Source of the DNA: Rubrivivax albus
GTDB lineage: Bacteria; Pseudomonadota; Gammaproteobacteria; Burkholderiales; Burkholderiaceae_C
NCBI RefSeq assembly: GCF_004016515.1
Contig: NZ_SACT01000001.1
Location: 1,054,001-1,118,000, forward strand
Length of the DNA: 64,000 nt
Direction of reading: 5' to 3'
Both the position numbers and the translations under genes were made by a program. The notes beneath the pieces are model-generated. The model was not told where the DNA came from and did not search any database. It worked only from the letters and a program-made list of their open reading frames with translations. The stretch's first letter is position 1. Each line of letters begins with the position of its first letter. Shown piece by piece: positions 20,168 through 30,206 of the stretch.

Positions 20168-21127
20168 ATGCGTCGCGACACCTTCCTGAAGTCCCTGGCC
20201 GCGCTGGCCACCGGCAGCAGCCTGCCGATGACGGCCTGGGCCGCCGGCAACCTGAAGCTGATGATCCCGGCCAACCCCGGTGGCGGCTGGGACGGCACGG
20301 GCCGCGCGCTGGGTGCGGCCATGCAGGAGGCCGGCGTTGCCTCGTCCATCACCTACGAGAACAAGGGCGGTGCCGCTGGTGCCATCGGCCTGGCGCAGTT
20401 CTACAACGCGCGCAAGGGCGATGGCGACGCGCTGATGGTGATGGGCGCGGTGATGCTGGGCGGCGAGATCCGCAACAAGCCGCCGGTGTCGGTGACGCAG
20501 GTGACGCCGATCGCGCGCCTGACCACGGAATACAACGTGTTCGTCGTACCGGCCGACTCGCCCTTCAAGACCATGGCCGACGTCGTGGCGCAGTTCAGGA
20601 AGGATCCGGGCAGCGTGAAGTGGGGGGGTGGCTCGGCCGGCTCCACCGAGCACATCGCCATCGCGATGCTGGCGCGCGAGGTGGGTGTGGACCCGATGAA
20701 GATCAACTACGTGCCCTTCCGCGGCGGTGGCGAGGCCACGGCCGCGATCATCGGCGGCAACGTCAGCGTCGGCGGCAGCGGCTACAGCGAGTTCCAGCCC
20801 TACATCGAGGCCGGCAAGATGCGCGCCATCGGCGTCACGTCCGAGGCCCGCCAGGCCGGCATCCCGGTGCCGACGATGAAGGAGCTGGGCTTCAACGTGG
20901 TGCTGGGCAACTGGCGGGGGGTGTATGGCGCCGCCGGGATCAGCGACGCGCAGCGCAAGGCGCTGGTGGACATGGTGGTGAAGGCCACGAAGACCAAGTC
21001 CTGGGCCGCGTCGCTGGAGAAGAACAAGTGGACGCCGGCGCTGCTGGCGGGCAAGCCCTTCGCCGACTTCGTGGACGAAAGCTTCGCGTCGCTGCGCGCG
21101 ACCATGGTCAAGGCCGGCATGGTCTGA
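20168..21127 (+). CDS. tctC: Tripartite tricarboxylate transporter receptor TctC
   Basis: A 319-residue periplasmic binding protein with a signal peptide (MRRDTFLKSLAALATGSS, cleavage probably after T-A-W-A-A, about residue 26) and the TctC-type stretch M-I-P-A-N-P-G-G-G-W-D. It captures a carboxylate and hands it to TctAB. ATG 20168 has GAGGAG at 20155-20160; the frame is open upstream to 20096 but without a signal peptide or ribosome site. A consensus -35 hexamer TTGACA occurs at 20108-20113 without a convincing -10. First gene of tctCBA. Confidence 0.93.
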   Translation: MRRDTFLKSLAALATGSSLPMTAWAAGNLKLMIPANPGGGWDGTGRALGAAMQEAGVASSITYENKGGAAGAIGLAQFYNARKGDGDALMVMGAVMLGGEIRNKPPVSVTQVTPIARLTTEYNVFVVPADSPFKTMADVVAQFRKDPGSVKWGGGSAGSTEHIAIAMLAREVGVDPMKINYVPFRGGGEATAAIIGGNVSVGGSGYSEFQPYIEAGKMRAIGVTSEARQAGIPVPTMKELGFNVVLGNWRGVYGAAGISDAQRKALVDMVVKATKTKSWAASLEKNKWTPALLAGKPFADFVDESFASLRATMVKAGMV

Positions 21128-21129
21128 CG

Positions 21130-21657
21130 ATGAGCGACCAGCCGCAGGACGCGATGCCCGACGACCGGTGGGCACAGAAGGCCATCGGCGTCGGCGTGCT
21201 GGCCGTGGCGGCCATGCTGGCCTTCGGCGCCGTGCAGATCCCGGGCGAAGCCGGCTACGCCGGCGTGGGCCCGAACTTCCTGCCCTGGGTGATCACGGCA
21301 GCCCTGGCCGTCTGCGGTGCAGGGCTGCTGTGGCAGGCCTTCAGCGGCGGCTTCCGGCCGCGCGAACTGCCGTCGGGCGGCGAGCGTGGCGACTGGCCGC
21401 CGCTGGCCTGGGTGGTGGCCGGCATCGTGCTCAACGCGCTGCTGATCGAGCGCGCCGGCTTCATCGTCGCCTGCACCCTGTGTTTCGTCTGCGCCGTGCG
21501 CGGGCTGCGCCAGTCCGAAGGGGCTGTGGGCGGGGGGCTGCGCCGCTGGGCGCTGGACGTGGCCACGGGGGCGCTGATCGCGGCGCCGGCGTACTGGCTG
21601 TTCACGCTGGTGCTGGACATCAACCTGCCGGGCCTCACCGGCACCGGCTGGCTCTGA
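21130..21657 (+). CDS. tctB: Tripartite tricarboxylate transporter small subunit TctB
   Basis: A 175-residue membrane protein with four predicted helices (about residues 18-38, 50-65, 93-125, 148-165), as expected for TctB, the small membrane subunit of this sodium-driven importer. It starts two bases after the tctC stop and is followed 13 bases later by tctA. Low sequence conservation is normal for TctB; position between tctC and tctA decides the call. Confidence 0.88.
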   Translation: MSDQPQDAMPDDRWAQKAIGVGVLAVAAMLAFGAVQIPGEAGYAGVGPNFLPWVITAALAVCGAGLLWQAFSGGFRPRELPSGGERGDWPPLAWVVAGIVLNALLIERAGFIVACTLCFVCAVRGLRQSEGAVGGGLRRWALDVATGALIAAPAYWLFTLVLDINLPGLTGTGWL

Positions 21658-21670
21658 GCGTTCGCTGACG

Positions 21671-23158
21671 ATGGACATCTGGCAGAACCTGATCGCCGGC
21701 TTCGCGACCGCGGCCACGCCCATCAACCTGATGTGGGCCTTCGTGGGCTGCGCCGTGGGCACCGCCATCGGCGTGCTGCCCGGGCTGGGCCCGGCGGTGA
21801 CGGTGGCCATGCTGCTGCCCATCACCGCGCAGGTGGAGCCCACGGCGAGCATGATCTTCTTCGCCGGCATCTACTACGGCGCGATGTACGGTGGCTCCAC
21901 CACGTCCATCCTGCTCAACACGCCGGGCGAGACCGGTACCATGGTGACCGCGCTCGAAGGCTTCAAGATGGCCAAGAGCGGCCGCGCCGGGGCGGCGCTG
22001 GCCACCTCGGCGATCGGCAGCTTCGTGGCCGGCACCATTGCCACTGTGCTGGTGACGCTGTTCGCGCCCATCGTGGCCGACTACGCGGTGCTGCTGGGCC
22101 CGCCGGAATACGCGCTGCTGATGCTGCTGGCCTTCACCACCGTCAGCGCCGTGCTCGGCGGCAGCAAGCTGCGCGGGCTGACGGCGCTGTTCATCGGCCT
22201 GGCCATCGGCCTGGTGGGGCTGGACCAGATCACCGGCCAGGCGCGCTACGTGGGCAGCGTGCCGGAACTGCTGGACGGCATCGAGGTCGTGCTGGTGGCG
22301 GTGGGCCTGTTCGCGGTGGGCGAGTGCCTGTACACGGCGATGTACGAAGGCCGCTTCAAGCCGGATGCCAACCGCATGACCCGCGCCCACATGACGCGTG
22401 CCGAGTGGCGCCGTTCCTGGCCCGCGTGGCTGCGCGGCACGGCGCTCGGCTTCCCGTTCGGCACCATCCCCGCCGGTGGCACCGAGATCCCCACCTTCCT
22501 GAGCTACGGCGTCGAGCGCAAGCTCTCGAAACACAAGGACGAGTTCGGCACCGTCGGCGCCATCGAGGGCGTGGCCGGGCCGGAGGCCGCCAACAACGCC
22601 GCCGTCACCGCCACCCTGGTGCCGCTGCTGACGCTGGGCATCCCCACGTCGGTGACCGCGGCGATCCTGCTGTCGGCGCTGCAGAACTACGGCATCAACG
22701 CCGGCCCGCAGCTGTTCCAGACCAGCTCGGCGCTGGTGTGGGCGCTGATCGCCAGCCTCTACATCGGTAACGTGATGCTGCTGGTGCTGAACCTGCCACT
22801 GGTGGGCCTGTGGGTGAAGCTGCTGAAGATCCCGCGCGCGCCGCTGTACGCCGGCATCCTGATCTTCGCCACGGTGGGCGTCTACGGCATGCGCCAGAGT
22901 GCCTTCGACCTCTACCTGATGCTGGGCTTCGGCCTGGTGGGCGTGGTGATGCGGCGCTTCGACTTCCCCACGGCACCGGTCATCGTCGGCATGATCCTGG
23001 GGCCGCTGGCCGAGGCGCAGATGCGCAACGCGCTGTCCATCGGCGAAGGCAGCTGGCTGGTCTTCGTGCAGCGGCCGATGTCGGCCACGCTGCTGGCGCT
23101 GGTGGTGGCGGTGCTTGTCGGCCCGCCGCTGTGGCGGGCGTTGCAGCGGCGACGCTGA
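21671..23158 (+). CDS. tctA: Tripartite tricarboxylate transporter large subunit TctA
   Basis: A 495-residue permease with 10-12 transmembrane helices and the family signature [13 protein letters not shown] near residue 35 and [16 protein letters not shown] near residue 70, plus the repeat-related [15 protein letters not shown] in the second half. It forms the ion-coupled translocation channel of TctCBA. It ends 32 bases before the convergent hemH gene. Confidence 0.95.
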   Translation: MDIWQNLIAGFATAATPINLMWAFVGCAVGTAIGVLPGLGPAVTVAMLLPITAQVEPTASMIFFAGIYYGAMYGGSTTSILLNTPGETGTMVTALEGFKMAKSGRAGAALATSAIGSFVAGTIATVLVTLFAPIVADYAVLLGPPEYALLMLLAFTTVSAVLGGSKLRGLTALFIGLAIGLVGLDQITGQARYVGSVPELLDGIEVVLVAVGLFAVGECLYTAMYEGRFKPDANRMTRAHMTRAEWRRSWPAWLRGTALGFPFGTIPAGGTEIPTFLSYGVERKLSKHKDEFGTVGAIEGVAGPEAANNAAVTATLVPLLTLGIPTSVTAAILLSALQNYGINAGPQLFQTSSALVWALIASLYIGNVMLLVLNLPLVGLWVKLLKIPRAPLYAGILIFATVGVYGMRQSAFDLYLMLGFGLVGVVMRRFDFPTAPVIVGMILGPLAEAQMRNALSIGEGSWLVFVQRPMSATLLALVVAVLVGPPLWRALQRRR

Positions 23159-23190
23159 CGCGCGGGCGAGGCGCCGCGGCCCGCCCGTCG

Positions 23191-24282
23191 TCAGTCTGGC
23201 GCACCCATCGCCAATGCGCGCGACCGTTGCGCCGCCAGGGCGTCGGCATCGGGGGCGGTGCGCGTGTCCCAGCCCTGCAGGTGGCGCTCGGTCAGGTCGG
23301 CCAGCGCCGCCAGCCAGTCGGGGCGCGCGTTGAGGCAGTCGATGTAGTGGAAGGTCTCGCCGCCGGACTCGAGGAAGGCGTCGCGCACTTCCTCGCCGAT
23401 CTCCTCCAGCGTTTCCAGGCAGTCGGCCACGAACCCTGGGCACATGACGTCGACGCGCTTGACGCCGTCGGCGGCCAGCTGGCGCAGCGTGGGTTCGGTG
23501 TAGGGCTCCAGCCAGCGTGCCTTGCCGAAGCGGCTCTGGAAGGTGACCAGCAGGCGGTCCTTGTCCAGTCCCAGGGCCTGGCCGAGCAGGCGCGCCGTCA
23601 CGTGGCACTGGCAGTGGTACGGATCCCCCAGCAGCAGCGAACGGTGCGGCACGCCATGGAAGCTGAGCACCAGCCGGTCGGGTTGGCCATGCTGCGCCCA
23701 GTGCTCGCGAACACGCGCGGCCAGCGCGGCGATGTAGCCGGGGTCGTCGGCGTACTCGGCGACGAATCGCATTTCCGGCACCCGGCGGGCGCCGGCCAGC
23801 CACTGGCCGACCCTGTCGCTCACGCTGGCCGTGGTGGCGGCCGCGTACTGCGGGTACATCGGCAGCACCAGCACGCGGGTGGCGCCTTCGGCACGCAACG
23901 CATCCAGCACGTCGGGGATGGCCGGCTGGCCGTAGCGCATGGCCGGGCGCACGAGCACCCGGTGACCGCGCTCGCTGAGCAGCGCCTGGAGGCCGTCGGC
24001 CTGACGCCGGGTCCACACCGCCAGCGGCGAACCTTCAGGGGTCCAGACGGTGGCGTACTTGGCGGCCGATTTCGCCGGACGTGTGTTGAGGATGATGCCG
24101 TGCAGGATCGGCCACCAGGCCAGGCGCGGGATCTCCACGACGCGCGGGTCGCTGAGGAACTCGGCCAGGTAGCGGCGCAGCGCCGGTGCGGTGGGCGCAT
24201 CGGGCGTGCCTAGGTTGACCACCAACACCGCCGTGGTGGCGGCCTGGCCATGGCGGTAGGCGGGTTCCTGGCGGTAGGGCAT
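23191..24282 (-). CDS. hemH: Ferrochelatase
   Basis: A 363-residue ferrochelatase that inserts Fe2+ into protoporphyrin IX, the last step of haem synthesis. Visible are L-V-V-N-L-G-T-P-D near residue 20, the catalytic His209 in L-S-F-H-G-V-P, F-Q-S-R-F-G, and the Glu-rich helix C-L-E-T-L-E-E-I-G-E-E with the conserved Glu near 290. Length is typical for proteobacteria. It begins seven bases after the stop of an upstream response regulator gene, so it appears to be cotranscribed with a signalling pair. HrcA, often next to hemH in betaproteobacteria, is absent. Confidence 0.97.
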   Translation of the reverse strand: MPYRQEPAYRHGQAATTAVLVVNLGTPDAPTAPALRRYLAEFLSDPRVVEIPRLAWWPILHGIILNTRPAKSAAKYATVWTPEGSPLAVWTRRQADGLQALLSERGHRVLVRPAMRYGQPAIPDVLDALRAEGATRVLVLPMYPQYAAATTASVSDRVGQWLAGARRVPEMRFVAEYADDPGYIAALAARVREHWAQHGQPDRLVLSFHGVPHRSLLLGDPYHCQCHVTARLLGQALGLDKDRLLVTFQSRFGKARWLEPYTEPTLRQLAADGVKRVDVMCPGFVADCLETLEEIGEEVRDAFLESGGETFHYIDCLNARPDWLAALADLTERHLQGWDTRTAPDADALAAQRSRALAMGAPD

Positions 24283-24289
24283 GTGTGGT

Positions 24290-24658
24290 TCAGTTCGCGG
24301 CCCGCAGCGCGGCCAGCGTCAGGCGCACGTCGTCGGGCATCACCGGCTTGCGCCAGACGAACTGGAAGCCCGCGGTGATGGCCATGTCGTGCAGGTCGTC
24401 GGGTGCATCGGCCGAACACAGGGCCGCCGGGAGGTCGGGGGCTTGCAGGAGCCGACGCAAGGCGGCCAGCAGGGCCAGGCCATCGGTGTCCGGCAGGTGC
24501 AAGTCGAGCACCACGAGGTCCGGCGACCAGCGCGCGGCCAGGGCCAGTGCGTCGCGGCCACACTCGGCCATCTCGAGTTCGGTCACGCCGGCATCCCGGC
24601 AGCTCTGCTCGAGCAGCATCGCGTTGACGCGGTCGTCCTCGACGCAGAGCAGGCGCAT
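24290..24658 (-). CDS. Single-domain response regulator
   Basis: A 122-residue stand-alone CheY-like receiver with intact acidic pocket (V-E-D-D near residue 6), phospho-acceptor Asp52 (V-V-L-D-L-H-L-P), hydroxyl residue Ser (A-L-C-S-A-D) and switch Lys (W-R-K-P-V). No output domain. The start shares one base with the stop of the cyclase gene (TGATG), so the regulator and the cyclase are coupled and may act in one pathway. No cognate kinase lies nearby. Confidence 0.88.
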   Translation of the reverse strand: MRLLCVEDDRVNAMLLEQSCRDAGVTELEMAECGRDALALAARWSPDLVVLDLHLPDTDGLALLAALRRLLQAPDLPAALCSADAPDDLHDMAITAGFQFVWRKPVMPDDVRLTLAALRAAN

Positions 24659-25656
24659 CAGGTCTGGGTCGGCAGCCAGTCGTCGACGGGCCGCGTTGCC
24701 GTCTGGCTGAAGCGCAGCACCTCGAAGTCCACACAGGCCGTGCCGCTGTCCAGCGGCGTGCCGCCCAGGCCGATGGTGCCGCTGCCGTGCAGCGTGCAGC
24801 TGCCGCGCCGCAGGCTAACGATCTCGCCGTCGGCGAAGCGCACGCAGGTGCCGTTGAAGCTGAGGTCGGTGAGCTGGAAGCTGCCGCCGTGCCAGTCGAT
24901 CCGGCAGTGCGAACGCGAGACGCGGTTGTCGTCGACGCAGAAGGCCGCCTGCGGGCTGCGCCCCACCACCAGCGGCAGGTTTTGGCTGGCGAACAGGCGC
25001 TCCGCGTGCTGCCAGTGCAGCCGCAGGCCGTCAGGCTCCTCGACGGGCGCCGGCATGTCGCCGAACTGCGTCTGCGCCTGGTCCACGGTGCCACGACGGC
25101 CGCCCAGCACGTGCACCTGCACCGGCTCGGCGCGGCCGCGCAGCGCCAGCCGGTCCAGGCTGCGAAAGCGCGTGCGCTGTTCCAGCGGCAGGCCGAGCAG
25201 CACCTCGACGGTGAGCAGGGTTTCGTTGTCGCCCGCGTGGTCGAGCAGCCGGGCAGCGACGTTGACCGCGTCACCGAAGGCGTCACCCCCCATCTCGACG
25301 ATCTCGCCGCGGGCCAATGCCACCTGCAGGCGCAGCAGCCGCAGGCCCGACGAGGCACCGCGCTCCTGGCCGCGCAACACCATCGAGTCGAGCAGGTCGT
25401 GCATCTGTGCCGCCGCCTGCGCGGCGTGATGCGACTGGTCGAACAAGGCCATGAGGCCATCGCCCAGCGTCTTCACGACCCGGCCGCCGCAGCCTTCCAC
25501 CGCACGCGCCAGCGCCCCCACGCAATGCGTGACGACCGAGGTCGCCTCGGCGTTGCCCAGGGTCTCGAACAGCGACGTGCTGCCGCGCAGATCGGCGAAC
25601 AGGACGGTGCTTTCGGTGATGCGGGTCATCAGGCCGCGAAGTGTAACGTCCGTCAC
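24658..25656 (-). CDS. Class III adenylate/guanylate cyclase with FHA domain
   Basis: A 332-residue soluble protein. Residues ~14-180 are a class III cyclase: metal-binding Asp22 (F-A-D-L-R-G-S-T) and Asp66 (L-G-D-G), base-selecting Lys62 and Asp125, and the transition-state Asn132/Arg136 pair (V-N-V-A-A-R). All are present, and Lys/Asp predicts ATP as substrate, hence cAMP. Residues ~225-310 form an FHA phosphothreonine-binding domain with V-V-G-R-S, S-R-S-H and F-N-G-T. The start is GTG 25656; ATG 25629 is an alternative, and neither has a ribosome site. First of a three-gene run with a response regulator and hemH. Confidence 0.9.
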   Translation of the reverse strand: MTDVTLRGLMTRITESTVLFADLRGSTSLFETLGNAEATSVVTHCVGALARAVEGCGGRVVKTLGDGLMALFDQSHHAAQAAAQMHDLLDSMVLRGQERGASSGLRLLRLQVALARGEIVEMGGDAFGDAVNVAARLLDHAGDNETLLTVEVLLGLPLEQRTRFRSLDRLALRGRAEPVQVHVLGGRRGTVDQAQTQFGDMPAPVEEPDGLRLHWQHAERLFASQNLPLVVGRSPQAAFCVDDNRVSRSHCRIDWHGGSFQLTDLSFNGTCVRFADGEIVSLRRGSCTLHGSGTIGLGGTPLDSGTACVDFEVLRFSQTATRPVDDWLPTQT

Positions 25657-25741
25657 GGAACGGGCCCGCAGATGCGGGCCTTGTTCACATGGCGCACGGC
25701 GGCCCGCCGGCGCGGGCCAAGTGCCTGACCAACCCTGCAGG

Positions 25742-25776
25742 CTGTCCAGGTACGTGCGCAGCTTGTGCCTGCGGCG
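25742..25776 (-). pseudogene. Vestige of an RpoD-like C-terminus
   Basis: In the gap after rpoD the minus strand encodes R-H-K-L-R-T-Y-L-D-S-L, against [11 protein letters not shown] at the true end of RpoD 79 bases away. The seven residues KLRTYLD are identical although several codons differ by silent changes, so this is an old, diverged copy of the end of a sigma-factor gene. The frame stays open into the cyclase gene downstream. No start or other sigma domain accompanies it. Confidence 0.55.
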
Positions 25777-25813
25777 CCGCCGCGACCGCCCTTGGCGGCA
25801 CGCATCTCGCCAA

Positions 25814-28120
<2,307 letters not shown>

Positions 28121-28388
28121 GCGGGTCCTCGTAGATGAGCGGGTGTCGCGTCCGGACATGCTGCGACCGGCCTCGGGCCGGGCACCTGCACACCTGGACC
28201 CCAGCGGGTCGACCGGTGCGCGGCCACGGCAGGCCGTTCGTGCTGTCGGGCGGGCAAGCTCGCGTGGACGTCTGGAAGCGCAAGCCTGCGGTCGAGGTGG
28301 CCTTGCATGGGAACCCTTGTCGAGGGTGGCCGGGGACCGGATGGCGTTGCTGTCACTCTTGCCGCTGCAACGAACCCGTAATTATCGT

Positions 28389-30206
28389 TCAGTCGGCTTC
28401 TTTCGTCAAAGCAGCCTGGGCGCGCAGGCGTGCCCGCTCGGCGAGCAGGGCCTTGCCGCGCGCCATGGCCTCGGCCGACATCTCGCCGGATTCCATCAGC
28501 CACTGCAGTTCCTCGTCCACTGCCTGCTGGTGCAGGCGGTGCATCAGGGCGCGCAGGTCATCGCCGGCGTGGTCGTCCTGCTCGAAGTGGTGCAGGCTGC
28601 GCACGCGGGCCATCAGCGCCGCCACCGTCTCCGACTGATCCAGGCTGCCGATCTCGGCGTCCAGCGCGTCCAAGGTCAGGGTGCCGTGGTCGTGCAGGAT
28701 GCGCTCCAGCGCGCAGAAGAAGGGGCCATGCGGCAGCGGCAGGCCGCCGAGGCGGGCATGGTCGGCCTCGGACAGGCTCAGCCAGAGGTCGGGGTGGCGG
28801 GCCAGCAGCCAGGCGGTGCGGTCCAGCAGCTTGGTGGCCTCGCGCGTGCGCTGGCGCGACGGTGCGGCCCACTGGGTCTGCCGCGGCGCGCTGCGCGGGC
28901 GGGGTGCATCGGCCCAACTGGCCTCCAGGGCATCGACCGGCATCGCGGCTGCAGTGGCCAGCGCGGCCAGCACCTGGCCACGCAGCATGCCCGCCGGCAG
29001 TTGCGCCCACAACGGCCGGGCCAGCGCCAGCATCTTCGCCCGGCCCTCGGCGCTGGCCAGGTCCAGGCCCTCGGCAGCGTGCCCGATCAGCTGGCGCGAC
29101 AGCGGCACCGCCTGCGCCACGGCCGCCTCGAAGGCGTCGGCGCCCTGCGCGCGGACGAAGGAGTCGGGGTCGTGCTCCGCCGGCAGGAACAGGAAGCGCA
29201 CGCTGCGAAGGTCCGTCGCGTGGGGCAGGGCGGCCTCCAGCGCACGGCCGGCGGCGCGTCGGCCGGCGGCGTCGCCGTCGAAGGCGAAGACCACGGCGTC
29301 GGTGTGGCGGAAGAGTTTCTGCACGTGCTCGGCGGTGCACGCCGTGCCCAGCGTGGCCACGGCGTTGCCGAAGCCCGACTGCGCGAGCGCCACCACGTCC
29401 ATGTAGCCCTCGACGACCAGCGCGTAGCCACGCTCGCGCAGTGCATGGCGGGCCTCGTACAGGCCATAGAGCTCCCGGCCCTTGCTGAAGACCGGCGTCT
29501 CGGGCGAGTTCAGGTACTTGGGCTCGCCGCCGTCGAGCACCCGGCCGCCGAAGCCGATGACCTCGCCCTTGACGTTGCGGATCGGGAACATCACACGGTC
29601 GCGGAAGCGGTCGTAGCGCTTCTGCTCCGGCCCCTCGTCGCCCTGCACGATGACCAGGCCGGCCTCGGCCAGCAGCGGGTCGTCGTAGCGCGCGAAGGCG
29701 CTGGCCAGGGTGCGCCAGCCCTCGGGCGCATAACCCAGGCCGAAACGGGCGGCCATGCGGCCGGTGAGCCCGCGCCGCTTCAGGTAGTCGATCGCCTTGG
29801 GGCTGGCCTTGAGCTGGCCGCGGTAATGCGCCGCGGCCTTGTCCAGCACCTCGGTCAGCGACAGCTGGCGTTCACGGGCCTGCTTGGCGCGTTCGCGCTC
29901 GGCCGGGTCGGTGTCGTCCTCCGGCACCTGAAGACCGACCTGCTGCGCCAGCTCGCGCACCGCCTCGGGGAAGGGCAGGCCGCCATGCTCGACCAGGAAG
30001 CGGATCGCGTCGCCATGCACGCCGCAGCCGAAGCAATGGTAGGTCTGCCGCGACGGGCTGACGATGAAGCTCGGCGTCTTCTCGCCGTGAAAGGGGCACA
30101 GGCCCTTGTGGTTGATGCCGGCCTTCTTCAGTTCGACATGACGCCCCACCACGTCGACGATGTCGACGCGGCCGAGCAGGTCCTGCAGGAAGCTGGCGGG
30201 GATCAC
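28389..30206 (-). CDS. dnaG: DNA primase DnaG
   Basis: A 605-residue primase that makes RNA primers at the fork. The N-terminal CHC2 zinc finger (C-P-F-H near residue 37, C-F-G-C near 58), the RNA-polymerase core with the TOPRIM motif V-V-E-G-Y-M-D-V (about 265) and F-D-G-D-A-A-G (about 305), and a C-terminal DnaB-interaction domain are all visible. The start is GTG 30206, which overlaps the stop of the upstream GGDEF-EAL gene by four bases (GTGA). The dnaG-rpoD order is that of the macromolecular synthesis operon, but rpsU is not upstream here. Confidence 0.97.
   Translation of the reverse strand: MIPASFLQDLLGRVDIVDVVGRHVELKKAGINHKGLCPFHGEKTPSFIVSPSRQTYHCFGCGVHGDAIRFLVEHGGLPFPEAVRELAQQVGLQVPEDDTDPAERERAKQARERQLSLTEVLDKAAAHYRGQLKASPKAIDYLKRRGLTGRMAARFGLGYAPEGWRTLASAFARYDDPLLAEAGLVIVQGDEGPEQKRYDRFRDRVMFPIRNVKGEVIGFGGRVLDGGEPKYLNSPETPVFSKGRELYGLYEARHALRERGYALVVEGYMDVVALAQSGFGNAVATLGTACTAEHVQKLFRHTDAVVFAFDGDAAGRRAAGRALEAALPHATDLRSVRFLFLPAEHDPDSFVRAQGADAFEAAVAQAVPLSRQLIGHAAEGLDLASAEGRAKMLALARPLWAQLPAGMLRGQVLAALATAAAMPVDALEASWADAPRPRSAPRQTQWAAPSRQRTREATKLLDRTAWLLARHPDLWLSLSEADHARLGGLPLPHGPFFCALERILHDHGTLTLDALDAEIGSLDQSETVAALMARVRSLHHFEQDDHAGDDLRALMHRLHQQAVDEELQWLMESGEMSAEAMARGKALLAERARLRAQAALTKEAD

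Noticed and set aside
21635-24016. A 793-codon antisense frame covering tctA and hemH
   Set aside because: It crosses two convergent, well-supported genes and has shadow composition.
25662-25685. GGCCCGC/GCGGGCC hairpin followed by TTGTT
   Set aside because: It would terminate plus-strand transcription, but no plus-strand gene ends here; the T-tract is short.
28121-28388. Possible promoter, tRNA or small RNA between dnaG and rpoD
   Set aside because: No cloverleaf, consensus promoter or terminator could be supported in these 268 bases.
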